Source: a bacterium (lineage in GTDB: Bacteria > Electryoneota > Electryoneia > Electryoneales > Electryoneaceae). Taken from it: a stretch of 64,000 bases of DNA. The position numbers were made by a program, and so were the translations under genes. The stretch covers positions 1-64,000 of the forward strand of contig JAHLLH010000003.1 of assembly GCA_020444265.1 (NCBI GenBank), read 5' to 3'. Position 1 is the first letter of the stretch, and the number at the start of each line of letters is the position of its first letter. The notes below the pieces were generated by a model, which ran no database searches, was not told the DNA's origin, and saw nothing but the letters and a program-made list of their open reading frames with translations. This document shows, piece by piece, positions 9,205 to 17,353 of the stretch.

Positions 9205-9606
9205 ATGACGGACGTCAACCAGGCTGTCCCGTCCAGCGAGGACGAAAAGTACCTCCAGAAGCTGCTTCACACGTGGGAAGAGACGTACAAAAAGGGGCAG
9301 CTCACGCTTTGGACGCTATTAGCGTTGCGGGAGCAGCCGCATTATGTCTCCTCGTTGCGGGAGCGCATCCAGCAGTTGACCGAGGGGACGATGAGCGCGG
9401 AGGAGCAAAGCCTCTATCGCTCACTGCGCAAACTCTACGACCTCGAGGTGGTGGACTTCGAAACACGCGACGGGAAAAAGGGGCCGGATAGGAAGTATTA
9501 CCGTCTCACCCCCATCGGCGAGGATCTGCTGAACCGTTTCCTCGAGCGCAATATCCGTCTCTTCCTGAACGATCCGATTCGATCCATTTTAGAGGAGGAA
9601 AGATGA
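9205..9606 (+). CDS. PadR family transcriptional regulator
   Basis: 133 residues with the PadR winged-helix pattern: GQLTLWTLLALREQPHYVSSL, a helix leading to SLYRSLRKLYDLEVVDFE, and the wing GPDRKYYRLTPIGEDLL. The C-terminal helix is short, as in subfamily-2 PadR proteins. Its stop overlaps the start of the next membrane-protein gene by 4 nt (ATGA), so the two are translationally coupled, and the regulator probably controls its partner. The inducer is unknown. Confidence 0.85.
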   Translation: MTDVNQAVPSSEDEKYLQKLLHTWEETYKKGQLTLWTLLALREQPHYVSSLRERIQQLTEGTMSAEEQSLYRSLRKLYDLEVVDFETRDGKKGPDRKYYRLTPIGEDLLNRFLERNIRLFLNDPIRSILEEER

Positions 9607-10010
9607 AATACCTGACACGAAACCTGATTCTCTTCGGACTAGTCACGATAGCGCTGAGCCTGCTTTTCCATTTCAGACTGCATGGGATGCTGTTGAGCGA
9701 GACCTATGGCGGGATCTGGTGGATTGCATTTGCCTATGCAGGTGCAATGTTCCTTAATGGGTTCTTCTTTGGCATGTTCGACCCGCAACGAAAATCAAGA
9801 GTGGACCTGGGATTCATGTACCATCTGGTCACCTTTGTCGTCGTCATACCGATCTGGCTGGGTATGATCTTTTTCGGGCCTGCGAAGGGGAACTTTCTGC
9901 TCTGGATCGACCTGAACATTATGGTCGTCTGGGCCGTGGTGCTGCTTATGCATTTCCTGAAAATACGCAAGCAGGTGAAGGGCTATTCGCCGGACAAGGC
10001 GTTTGAGTAG
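9603..10010 (+). CDS. Four-helix integral membrane protein, PadR-linked
   Basis: 135 residues with about four predicted transmembrane helices (approx. 8-24, 38-58, 74-92, 98-118), separated by short polar loops, and a basic cytosolic tail (KIRKQVKGYSPDKAFE). I recognise no family. Pairing of a PadR regulator with a small membrane protein is common in envelope-stress or transport contexts, so a membrane role is likely, but nothing shows the substrate. It overlaps the regulator by 4 nt and is followed by a palindromic repeat element. Confidence 0.7.
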   Translation: MKYLTRNLILFGLVTIALSLLFHFRLHGMLLSETYGGIWWIAFAYAGAMFLNGFFFGMFDPQRKSRVDLGFMYHLVTFVVVIPIWLGMIFFGPAKGNFLLWIDLNIMVVWAVVLLMHFLKIRKQVKGYSPDKAFE

Positions 10011-10047
10011 GTTACAGTTTAGCAGACACAAGTGCACGACAGTCCGT

Positions 10048-10134
10048 CTGTCATCCCGGGCTTGACCCGGGATCCAGCATCCAAGGGTATGGCGGGGCGA
10101 GACGGCCCGATTTGGGGCTATCCGGCGTGACGGA
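10048..10134. repeat. Intergenic palindromic repeat with CCCGGG arms
   Basis: The segment opens with CTGTCATCCCGGGCTTGAC followed by CCGGGATCCAGCATCC, and closes with GGGGCTATCCGGCGTGACGG. Ends of the type TGTCATCC...GG-TGACG are typical of a dispersed palindromic intergenic repeat seen in many bacteria. It sits between two converging genes. The pairing is imperfect, suggesting an old copy. Confidence 0.5.
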
Positions 10135-10153
10135 GATTGATCCGACTGCCCCG

Positions 10154-10744
10154 TCAATTACCCTGAAACCCCATCGCACGACGTACGGTTTGCTCGTTTT
10201 CCTCAGATGTGAGCATACGAAGCAGCTTAAAAGCAACATCAAACCCGGTGCTGGGGCAGGAAGAGGTGATGATGTTGTTGTCTATGGCGAGAAACTCGTC
10301 GACCACATCCACCCCAAACTCCGCCAGCTGCTTGCGACGATGGCCATCGTTCAGGTGGTAGGTGGTCCCGCGACGGCCCTTCAGCACACCACTTTTTCCA
10401 AGTGGCAGGGCACCGACACATACAGCCGCGATCGGTTTGCCCGCTGCGTCAAAGTCACGAATGAGCTGCAGGAATTGCTCTTCATAGGCTTCGTCGTAAT
10501 AGCCGGCCTCTTCAAAGCCACCGGGGAAGGCGAGGGCATCGTAGTCCGCCGCCTTGATCTGCTCCATCATCACATCGGGTAAAACTCGGAGGTTCCATGT
10601 GGCCTTGATTGGCGATTGAAAAGCCCCGATGGTCACACCAACGCCTTCGAGACCTTCCGCACGACTCCAACCCATCACATCGGTGAATACCGCCGCCTCA
10701 ACCTCTTCAAAGCCTTTGGGCAGAAACAGGAGCAGCTGTTTCAT
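10154..10744 (-). CDS. DJ-1/PfpI family protein
   Basis: A 196-residue cytosolic protein of the DJ-1/PfpI superfamily. LLFLPKGFEEVEA carries the conserved early Glu, ALAFPGGFEEAG matches the PGG loop, and AAVCVGALPLGKSGVLKGRR holds the nucleophile-elbow cysteine. Family members include glyoxalase III/deglycase-like proteins, chaperones and proteases, so the exact activity is open. The start at 10744 is preferred because AAGGGGA lies 5 nt upstream; the frame extends only 7 residues further. It is preceded by the terminator of the upstream membrane-protein gene. Confidence 0.85.
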   Translation of the reverse strand: MKQLLLFLPKGFEEVEAAVFTDVMGWSRAEGLEGVGVTIGAFQSPIKATWNLRVLPDVMMEQIKAADYDALAFPGGFEEAGYYDEAYEEQFLQLIRDFDAAGKPIAAVCVGALPLGKSGVLKGRRGTTYHLNDGHRRKQLAEFGVDVVDEFLAIDNNIITSSCPSTGFDVAFKLLRMLTSEENEQTVRRAMGFQGN

Positions 10745-10771
10745 AAGGTTCCCCTTGGTGTTCATGATGAC

Positions 10772-10801
10772 AAAACCCCCCGCCAGCGGGCTGACAGGGG
10801 G
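10772..10801 (-). terminator. Intrinsic terminator after the 10.8-kb membrane protein
   Basis: On the minus strand, CCCCC-TGT-CAGC pairs with GCTG-GC-GGGGG and is followed by GTTTTG. It lies about 30 nt after the stop at 10834 and before the DJ-1 gene start. Confidence 0.65.
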
Positions 10802-10833
10802 AGTATACGACGCGTGTGTTGTTATAGGGAAGG

Positions 10834-11346
10834 CTACTTCTCCTCAGGCGGTGTTCCGTCCGAAACCTGGGCTGTCTCTTCCGGGGTGACCGGCGCTTCG
10901 ATTGGTGAAGGGGAGGGAGCTGGTGCTTCGGCCATCACTTCAGGAGTCCCCGATTTGCCCCTTAGTACCAGCCATCCACCAAACCAGATGGCGGGCATCA
11001 TCAGCACCGCACTGATGTAGTTGAAAGCAGGGACAGGGTGGTCTTTCGTGGTGACGGCATAAACAATCCGGACCAGGAAAAAGATCGCCATCATGATGAA
11101 AACATGACGCTTCTTGTCATCACGCGCCATCTTGGCCGTAATCCATCCAGCAAACGCTCCCGCCATCAGATCGATCACCATGAAGAGGGTCAATAGCCCC
11201 ATATCAAGATCGGGCATCTCGCCGCTTTCACTGATCTTCATCGCTTCGGGCCCTAGAAAAGCGATCGTAGCGGCAATTTGCAGCACAAACACAATCACCA
11301 TCGCAGCAACAAAGGCGACAAGAAAAGTCAGAATACTCCGTCCCAT
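10834..11346 (-). CDS. Small membrane protein with Pro/Ala-rich cytosolic tail
   Basis: 170 residues. Four hydrophobic helices are visible (about 5-30, 48-70, 80-98, 105-125). After VLRGKSGTP the last ~40 residues form a low-complexity acidic, proline-rich tail (APAPSPSPIEAPVTPEET). AAGGAGGAG lies just before the ATG. I do not recognise a family. The flanking genes do not clarify its role, and it appears monocistronic with its own terminator. Confidence 0.65.
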   Translation of the reverse strand: MGRSILTFLVAFVAAMVIVFVLQIAATIAFLGPEAMKISESGEMPDLDMGLLTLFMVIDLMAGAFAGWITAKMARDDKKRHVFIMMAIFFLVRIVYAVTTKDHPVPAFNYISAVLMMPAIWFGGWLVLRGKSGTPEVMAEAPAPSPSPIEAPVTPEETAQVSDGTPPEEK

Positions 11347-11447
11347 CGGCTCCTCCTTGTGAGTCGAATTGCTTCGAGCTCAAGATAGAAGGTCAAAAGT
11401 TAGAAGTCAGCATGAGGATGGTAGAAAGAAAGCCCGGATATAACAAA

Positions 11448-11469
11448 CCCGACTTGCATACAAGTCGGG
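11448..11469 (-). terminator. Hairpin CCCGACTTG/CAAGTCGGG, probable terminator
   Basis: A perfect 9-bp stem with loop CATA lies about 65 nt downstream of the M16 peptidase stop and is followed on the minus strand by TTTGTTAT. A near-identical hairpin (loop CTTG) recurs at 55610-55631, so this may be a dispersed repeat serving as a terminator. Confidence 0.6.
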
Positions 11470-11532
11470 CCACACGTGAAGAAGCGTTGAAGTCCAAAGA
11501 GACCCCCACTGAAGTGTTGGGTCAGCGTGTCA

Positions 11533-12771
11533 CTATTTCCCGTTTGCGGGCAGCACGTAGCTCACCGAGAGGTTCTCATCTCTGAAGAGGTCGGCGGCCA
11601 GCTCCTGGATTTCGTCGGCTGTCACCGAATCGATGCCATCAAGGAGCTCGTCCAGCGGCGTGTACTTCTTCAGGTAGATCTCCATGCGGGCCAAACGGTT
11701 CATGCGGGCGGAAACGTTCTCGAGGCCTAGTGTCAGGGCGCCTTTGAGCTGCGCTTTGGACCGTTTCAGCTCGGTTTTACCGAGCGGGGTTTCGACCAGC
11801 TTGCGCAGCTCGGCACGGATCATCGCTTCGGCACGTTTCACTTGCTTCTCTTCCAGCCCGGTGTAAATCCCGAACATCCCGTTGTCGCTGTACGCTTCGT
11901 GGAAGCTGTAAATCGAGTAGCAGAGGCCGTTGCGTTCACGGATGCGCTGGAACAGTCGTGAACTCATCCCGCTGCCGAGAACCGTATTCAGCACGAAGAA
12001 GGCATAGCGTCGTTTGTCGTGGTACGACAGCCCACGAGTCCCGAGGCACATATGGGCCTGGACAATCTCCTTGCGACGAAGGAAGTCACGCTCCCGGACA
12101 GGATCGGGCAATTCACGGCTCGGTAAGCCATTGTTGTGGCTCTGTAATTTCAACTTCCGCTCGACCATCTTCACAAGCTTGTCATGATCCACCGCACCGG
12201 CAGCAGCGACGACTGCACGTTCCGGGATGTAGTGGGTTGACCAGTACTTGATGAGGTCCTCCTGGGTGAAGGACGATACCGTTTCACGGGTGCCCAGGAC
12301 AGGTCGTCCCAGGCTGTGATCGCCGTACATCAGCTTGGTGAAGTCTTCATGGCAGACATCATCCGGCTGGTCTTCATAGCTGGAAATTTCTTCAAGAATG
12401 ACACCCTGCTCGCGCTGGACCATTTTTTCAGCAAAGGTCGATTCGCTCATCATGTCCGCGAGAGTATCGACCGCCATACGGTGATAATCGTCCAACAGGT
12501 GCGCATAGTAAGCGGTCACTTCCTTGCTGGTGAAGGCGTTGAGGAAACCGCCAACCTGCTCAATTTCACGTGCGATGCGCAGTGCGGACCGTCTCTTGGT
12601 TCCCTTGAACATCATGTGCTCGAGGAAGTGGCTGATGCCGGATTCGGCAGGGCTCTCGTCACGGGATCCCGTCTCGAACCAGAAGCCAGTGGCGACAGAA
12701 CGGACGGAATCCATCCGTTCGGTGACAACACGAACACCTTGGTCAGTAACCGTTTTGCGTACGTCGAGCAT
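11533..12771 (-). CDS. M16 family zinc metallopeptidase (YmxG/MPP-like)
   Basis: 412 residues, typical for single-unit bacterial M16B proteases related to the mitochondrial processing peptidase. The inverted zinc motif HFLEHMMF (HxxEH, residues ~48-55) and the downstream third zinc ligand region (QREQGVILEEISSYED) are present. The second half is the inactive-like M16_C domain (SYHDKRRYAFFVLNTVLGSGMSSRLFQ). No signal peptide is visible, so it is probably cytosolic. It follows rpsO-pnp on the same strand, as in many genomes, but a repeat and a terminator separate it from pnp. Confidence 0.92.
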   Translation of the reverse strand: MLDVRKTVTDQGVRVVTERMDSVRSVATGFWFETGSRDESPAESGISHFLEHMMFKGTKRRSALRIAREIEQVGGFLNAFTSKEVTAYYAHLLDDYHRMAVDTLADMMSESTFAEKMVQREQGVILEEISSYEDQPDDVCHEDFTKLMYGDHSLGRPVLGTRETVSSFTQEDLIKYWSTHYIPERAVVAAAGAVDHDKLVKMVERKLKLQSHNNGLPSRELPDPVRERDFLRRKEIVQAHMCLGTRGLSYHDKRRYAFFVLNTVLGSGMSSRLFQRIRERNGLCYSIYSFHEAYSDNGMFGIYTGLEEKQVKRAEAMIRAELRKLVETPLGKTELKRSKAQLKGALTLGLENVSARMNRLARMEIYLKKYTPLDELLDGIDSVTADEIQELAADLFRDENLSVSYVLPANGK

Positions 12772-12801
12772 AGCGTCCTTCAGAAGTCAAATGGTCGTGG
12801 T

Positions 12802-12894
12802 GTTCCGTCAGGTCCTGAACGAAGTGGAGACCTGATGGATGATCGCGCCCTCGGGCGCGAATGGTGTGTCAGATCTGAGGATCTGACACAACGG
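12802..12894. repeat. Palindromic repeat, GATCTGA family, copy 1
   Basis: A composite of three hairpins: TCAGGTC...GACCTGA, GCGCCCTCGGGCGC, and TGTCAGATC-TGAG-GATCTGACA. The same order of modules recurs at 15594 and 51430, with a partial copy at 50741. Located between pnp and the M16 gene. Confidence 0.8.
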
Positions 12895-12896
12895 AA

Positions 12897-12942
12897 GAAA
12901 AGACAACAGGTGACAGCCACCCGGATGGATGACTGTCACCTG
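12897..12942 (-). terminator. Probable intrinsic terminator of pnp
   Basis: CAGGTGACAG (12907-12916) and CTGTCACCTG (12933-12942) form a perfect 10-bp stem with additional CCA/TGG pairing inside. On the minus strand it is followed by TTGTCTTTTC. It begins about 18 nt after the pnp stop. Confidence 0.7.
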
Positions 12943-12959
12943 AGTAGGTACGCTTCAGC

Positions 12960-15143
12960 TTAACGACGGTTTCCACCGCCACTACCGCCACGACGAGGAC
13001 CGCGGTTTCCACCGCCGCCACTACCACCCGTACGCGGACGACGTTCCGGCTCGACATAGCCTTCCGGCTTCGGTAGGAGCGCCTTGCGGCTGAGATCAAG
13101 CTTCCCTTCCGGGGTGATCTTGATCAGCTTGACACGGACACGGTCACCGAGGTTGACCACATCGGTCACGTTCTCGACACGCTTCCACTCCAGTTCGGAG
13201 ATGTGCAGCAAGCCTTCCTTGCCCGGGAACAGTTCGACAAAGGCGCCGAAGTCAACAACCTTCACCACCTTGGCATCAAACTCTTCACCAACTTCCGGCT
13301 CGCGGGTCATGTTGCGGATCAAATCATGCACCGCAAGGACCGCATCTGCACTGGTCGAAGAAATGCTGACCGTGCCGTCATCATCGATCTCGATGTTGAC
13401 ACCATACTCGGTCTGCAACTGGCGAATCATCTTGCCTCCGGGGCCGATGACTTGGCCGATGTTGTCCGGGTTGATGTGCATCTGACGGATGGACGGGGCA
13501 TGGCTCGACAGTTTCGGACGTGCCTCGGAGATGGACTCATCCATGATGTCGAGGATGTGGAAACGGCCTTCCTTCGCCTGGGCGAGTGCCTCGGCCATGA
13601 TTTCCTTGCTGATGCCGGAAATTTTAATATCCATCTGGAAGGCGTTGATCCCCTCGCGGGTACCCGCAACCTTGAAGTCCATGTCGCCGAGGGCATCTTC
13701 GTCACCGAGGATGTCGCTCAGGATGACATAATCATCGCCCTTCTTGATCAGGCCCATGGCGATACCCGCCACCGAGCGCTTGAAGGGGACACCAGCATCC
13801 ATCAGGGCAAGCGAACCGGAACAGACGGTTGCCATCGAAGAGGAGCCGTTGGACTCCAGGACTTCGCTGACTACACGGACGGTGTAAGGGAAATCATCCC
13901 AGTCCGGCATCATCGCTTTGAGGGCACGTTCGGCCAGATGGCCGTGGCCCAGTTCACGACGGCCCGGGCTGAGGAAGCGCCGCACTTCACCCACGCTGTA
14001 AGGTGGGAAGTTGTAGTGCAGCATGAAGGTCTTCCAGTACTCACCGGAGAGATCGTCGATCTTCTGTTCGTCCATCTTCGTCCCGAGGGTCACAGCGCCC
14101 AGCGACTGGGTCTGGCCACGGGTGAACAGCGAGGAGCCGTGCGCACGCGGCAACAGACCAGTCTCGACGCTGATCGGACGGATCTCTTTCGGGTTACGGC
14201 CATCGATACGGGACTTCTCGGTCAGGACGCGGTCACGCATGGCTTCCTTGACCATCCCACCGATGACTTCCTTGATGTTCTTTTCCTGCTCGGGGAACTT
14301 CTCTTCGAGCTGTTCGACGATTTCGGCCGCAAGGGCTTTCTGCTGACGCTTGCGTTCGGCCTTCTCGGCGATGACAATCAAGGGGTTGACGCGGTCACCA
14401 ACCGCTTCACGCACGGCGGCATCAAGATCTTCCGGGATCAGGATGGCGTCCCACTCACGGTCCGGCTTGCCGAGGGCTTCGACAAACTCCTGCTGCATGG
14501 CGACAATCTTCTTGATTGCATCATGTGCAAAATCGAGCGCGTTGATGAAGTCGCCTTCATCGATTTCCTTGCCTTCGCCCTCAACCATCGCGATCGCATC
14601 GGCAGTACCGGCCACATGGATCTCCATGTCGCTCTCTTCCGCCTGCTGGATGGTGGGGTTCAGGACAAATTGACCGCCGATACGGCCAACACGGACCGCA
14701 GCCACCGCTTCATGGAAGGGGATGTCCGAGGTCAACAGCGCCACCGAGGCGCCTGTGAGGGCGAGGATGTCGCCCTCGTTTTCGCCATCATGCGAAAAGA
14801 CATTGCACAGCACCTGCGTCTCGTAATAGTACCCCTTGGGGAAGAGGGGACGCAGGGGACGGTCTGTCATGCGTGCAGTGAGGGTTTCCATGTCGTGGGG
14901 ACGTGCCTCACGCTTGAAGAACCCACCGGGGATCTTTCCGCCGGCATACTTCTTCTCCCGGTAGTCCACCGTCAGCGGGAAAAAGCTCGTGTTGGTGGAC
15001 TGATCGCGACTGGAGACCGCGGTGACCATGACGATTGTCTCGCCGTACTGGACCCACGCTGCACCATCCGCCTGCTTGGCGACTTTGCCCACCTCGATCG
15101 AGAGGGTGCGTCCGCCAAGTTCCATCTCTTTGCGAAATACCAT
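12960..15143 (-). CDS. pnp: Polyribonucleotide nucleotidyltransferase (PNPase)
   Basis: Phosphorolytic 3'-5' exoribonuclease of RNA turnover, 727 residues. Domains in order are RNase PH 1 (~1-140), the helical linker, RNase PH 2 (~310-540, with the catalytic-aspartate motif GDEDALGDMDFKVAGT), KH (~555-615, containing the I-G-P-G-G-K loop), and S1 (~620-695, VGEEFDAKVVKVVDFGAFVEL). The final ~27 residues form an Arg/Gly-rich tail, an RGG-like extension that could bind RNA and is not part of the E. coli protein. GGAGG stands 4 nt before the ATG. It lies 69 nt after rpsO, the usual rpsO-pnp arrangement. The opposite strand carries a long spurious frame. Confidence 0.98.
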   Translation of the reverse strand: MVFRKEMELGGRTLSIEVGKVAKQADGAAWVQYGETIVMVTAVSSRDQSTNTSFFPLTVDYREKKYAGGKIPGGFFKREARPHDMETLTARMTDRPLRPLFPKGYYYETQVLCNVFSHDGENEGDILALTGASVALLTSDIPFHEAVAAVRVGRIGGQFVLNPTIQQAEESDMEIHVAGTADAIAMVEGEGKEIDEGDFINALDFAHDAIKKIVAMQQEFVEALGKPDREWDAILIPEDLDAAVREAVGDRVNPLIVIAEKAERKRQQKALAAEIVEQLEEKFPEQEKNIKEVIGGMVKEAMRDRVLTEKSRIDGRNPKEIRPISVETGLLPRAHGSSLFTRGQTQSLGAVTLGTKMDEQKIDDLSGEYWKTFMLHYNFPPYSVGEVRRFLSPGRRELGHGHLAERALKAMMPDWDDFPYTVRVVSEVLESNGSSSMATVCSGSLALMDAGVPFKRSVAGIAMGLIKKGDDYVILSDILGDEDALGDMDFKVAGTREGINAFQMDIKISGISKEIMAEALAQAKEGRFHILDIMDESISEARPKLSSHAPSIRQMHINPDNIGQVIGPGGKMIRQLQTEYGVNIEIDDDGTVSISSTSADAVLAVHDLIRNMTREPEVGEEFDAKVVKVVDFGAFVELFPGKEGLLHISELEWKRVENVTDVVNLGDRVRVKLIKITPEGKLDLSRKALLPKPEGYVEPERRPRTGGSGGGGNRGPRRGGSGGGNRR

Positions 15144-15164
15144 GTTTCCTCCAAAGGCGAGTCG

Positions 15165-15188
15165 CCCGCCCGACGTTTGATTGGCGGG
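15165..15188 (-). promoter_or_regulatory. rpsO-pnp intercistronic hairpin
   Basis: CCCGCC (15165-15170) pairs with GGCGGG (15183-15188) in the 69-nt gap between rpsO and pnp. In E. coli an RNase III-cleaved hairpin in this place mediates pnp autocontrol; whether this shorter stem acts similarly is inference. Confidence 0.35.
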
Positions 15189-15212
15189 AGCTTCCTCGCA
15201 AAATCGACTCTC

Positions 15213-15482
15213 TTACCGACGAATCCCCAACTCCTTGATCAGCGCACGATAGCGCTCGATGTCCGTACCCTTGAGGTACTGCAGCAGACGCTGCCGCTTA
15301 CCTACGATCTGCAACAGACCGCGACGGGAATGGTGATCCTTGCCGTGCACACGGAAGTGCTCAGTAAGTTCCTTGATACGTTCGGTGAGCAATGCCACCT
15401 GTACTTCAGTGCGACCTGTGTCCGTCTCACTTGTGCCGAATTTCTTGATGATCTCGGCTTTTCGTTCAGCCGTCAGAGGCAT
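15213..15482 (-). CDS. rpsO: 30S ribosomal protein S15
   Basis: Binds 16S rRNA in the central domain and nucleates platform assembly. [37 protein letters not shown] and the C-terminal [17 protein letters not shown] are characteristic. Starting at the second ATG (15482) gives exactly 89 residues, the standard S15 length, with AGGAGG about 8 nt upstream. The ATG at 15488 is only 2-3 nt from that site. It sits between ribF and pnp in the conserved translation operon; a palindromic repeat separates it from ribF. Confidence 0.97.
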   Translation of the reverse strand: MPLTAERKAEIIKKFGTSETDTGRTEVQVALLTERIKELTEHFRVHGKDHHSRRGLLQIVGKRQRLLQYLKGTDIERYRALIKELGIRR

Positions 15483-15593
15483 TTTCATGCCCTCCTTCAA
15501 ATGACTTAGGTTAGTGTGATGTACGTATGTGTGTTTTGTTTCGTTTCTCTTTGTTCTGCTGACCTGTCGTCCTGTTCCTTCAGGTCCGTTCCC

Positions 15594-15719
15594 GTTCTGT
15601 CAGGTCCTTAGCGTAAGCGGAGACCTGACTGATGATCGCGCCTTTGGCGCGAATGGTGTGTCAGATCTGAGGATCTGATACAACGGTTTTCTTCGTTCGG
15701 TCAGGAGACCTGACCGAAC
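15594..15719. repeat. Palindromic repeat, GATCTGA family, copy 2, plus adjacent hairpin
   Basis: Modules in the same order as copy 1: TCAGGTC...GACCTGA, GCGCCTTTGGCGC, TCAGATC-TGAG-GATCTGA. An extra perfect hairpin GTTCGGTCAGG/CCTGACCGAAC (15695-15719) lies next to the ribF stop. The whole array lies between ribF and rpsO. Confidence 0.8.
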
Positions 15720-15728
15720 CTTGACAGA

Positions 15729-16646
15729 TTAGACACCAAGAATCTGTTTCGCCCGGGCAGCATCCTTGTGCATTTGCTCGATCAGGTCTTTTGCGCTGGC
15801 GTAAGCTTCCTGTCCGCGCAGAAACTCCACCCATTCAACCTGGACAACCTGATCGTATAGGTCCTTTGCAAAGTTGAACAGGTGCACCTCGAGGGTCAGC
15901 GGGTTCTTGCCGAATGTCTCTTTCCGTCCGATCGACCCGACCCCATCATACAGCCGTCCCTCGTAATGGACTCGGACCACGTAAACCCCTTCCGCAGGGA
16001 CGAGCTGGTCCGGATCGTGCGGCTCGAGGTTGGCGGTGGGGAAGCCAAGATCGCGCCCCCGTCCCTCTCCCCGGACAACTGTAGCTTCCAAACGGTAGGC
16101 GCGTCCCAGGGACTTGTTCGCCTCGAAAAGATCGCCTTCGGTCAACGCATTACGAATGCGCGTGCTGGATACCGCGATTTGTTCGACCAGACGGGCATCC
16201 ACAACCTCAAGTTCGTAACCGTATTCAGGTGCTTTCGCCCTCATGAAGTCGATGTTGCCTTCACGGTCCCGCCCAAAAGAGTGGTTGAACCCGACGACTA
16301 GTCGGTTCATGCCAATTGTATCAAGCAGCAGCCCCTTGAGGAACTGGTTTGCACTCCAGCTTGCCAAGGCACGGGAGAAGGGGATGATAACCGTACGTTC
16401 TATCCCGGCCAGTTCCAGCTTCGCCAGTTTCTCGTGCACCGGAGTAAGGATGCGGAGACGATCCGCATGGATTCCCAGTACGTGCTGCGGATGCGGGTCG
16501 AAGGTGACCACGGTCGGATGATCGCCTTCGAGAACCCTGTCCAGCAGAGCATGATGCCCTAAATGGACACCATCAAAGGCGCCGAGCGTCAATGATGCGT
16601 GCGGTTCGCGGTCGATCTGGTCTTCGCCGTACCGGTACACCTTCAT
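15729..16646 (-). CDS. ribF: Bifunctional riboflavin kinase / FAD synthetase
   Basis: Converts riboflavin to FMN and FMN to FAD. The N-terminal FAD synthetase domain (~1-180) shows LGAFDGVHLGHHALL (nucleotidyltransferase HxGH-like motif), VTFDPHPQHVL and VSSTRIRNAL. The C-terminal kinase domain (~185-300) shows GRGRDLGFPTANLEP and VEVHLFNF-like residues. Length is 305 residues from ATG 16646, preceded by GGAG; this ATG overlaps the truB stop (ATGA), so the two are translationally coupled. It is the usual truB-ribF pair of this operon. Confidence 0.96.
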   Translation of the reverse strand: MKVYRYGEDQIDREPHASLTLGAFDGVHLGHHALLDRVLEGDHPTVVTFDPHPQHVLGIHADRLRILTPVHEKLAKLELAGIERTVIIPFSRALASWSANQFLKGLLLDTIGMNRLVVGFNHSFGRDREGNIDFMRAKAPEYGYELEVVDARLVEQIAVSSTRIRNALTEGDLFEANKSLGRAYRLEATVVRGEGRGRDLGFPTANLEPHDPDQLVPAEGVYVVRVHYEGRLYDGVGSIGRKETFGKNPLTLEVHLFNFAKDLYDQVVQVEWVEFLRGQEAYASAKDLIEQMHKDAARAKQILGV

Positions 16647-17353
16647 GCCTTCTCCGCCCACATCGTTTCGGCCTGCTCCAGGGTGACGGCATCCTCAACC
16701 CGGAAAGGGCCGACCGCCAGCCGTCTCAAAGCGGTTAAACCGGCGGGCACTCCAAGTGCCGCACCTATGTCGCGAACCAGTGCACGAACATAAAAGCCGC
16801 CGCCCGCTGCAACATCCACAACAAACTGTCCCTCTTCCGCCTCAAATCCGACCAGCTCAAGGGATTCAATGGTACCGTCGCGTGGATCTCGATCCAGCCA
16901 CCAGCCGCGACGAATCATCTTGTAGAGCGGGATCCCGAACCGTTTAATCGCCGAGACCATCGGTGGAATCTGGAAGGGTTGAGTTCGAATAACTCCCAGC
17001 ACCTCCACTAGACGCTCCTGTTCAAAGACCGGGACTCGCCCTTCGATCCGCCAGGGTGCATCCTCATCGCCGGTTGGGGTCAAGACCCCCAGTTTCCCAG
17101 TGGCGATGTATCGTTTCCCGCCCTCAAGCCCTTCCGCGAGCTGCTTGGTTGCTTTGCCCAGCGCGACCACCAGCAGGCCTGTCGCCATTGGGTCCAGTGT
17201 ACCAGCATGACCGACCTTCTTCTCACCGGTCAGCCGTCTCACCCGGTCCACTACATCATGGGATGTGATCCCGGCAGGCTTGTCAATCAGTAGCCAATGG
17301 CCACCATTCTCCAGCGGGATTAACCCGCGGTGCTGGGCAGCGCTTTGATGCAC
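16643..17353 (-). CDS. truB: tRNA pseudouridine(55) synthase
   Basis: Isomerises U55 in the T-loop of tRNAs. GHAGTLDPMATGLLVV contains the catalytic aspartate; IDKPAGITSHDVV at the N terminus and G-G-F-Y-V-R-ALVRDIGAALG are conserved TruB blocks. 236 residues, near the short end for the family, with no PUA-like C-terminal domain. The start at 17353 overlaps the upstream nrnA gene by 34 nt; no alternative ATG precedes the conserved block. Coupled to ribF downstream. Confidence 0.95.
   Translation of the reverse strand: MHQSAAQHRGLIPLENGGHWLLIDKPAGITSHDVVDRVRRLTGEKKVGHAGTLDPMATGLLVVALGKATKQLAEGLEGGKRYIATGKLGVLTPTGDEDAPWRIEGRVPVFEQERLVEVLGVIRTQPFQIPPMVSAIKRFGIPLYKMIRRGWWLDRDPRDGTIESLELVGFEAEEGQFVVDVAAGGGFYVRALVRDIGAALGVPAGLTALRRLAVGPFRVEDAVTLEQAETMWAEKA

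Noticed and set aside
13203-15509. 768-codon open frame on the plus strand opposite pnp and rpsO
   Set aside because: It mirrors the codon structure of two certain minus-strand genes, has no plausible domain and is rich in Leu/Asp/His as expected for antisense of GC-rich coding sequence.
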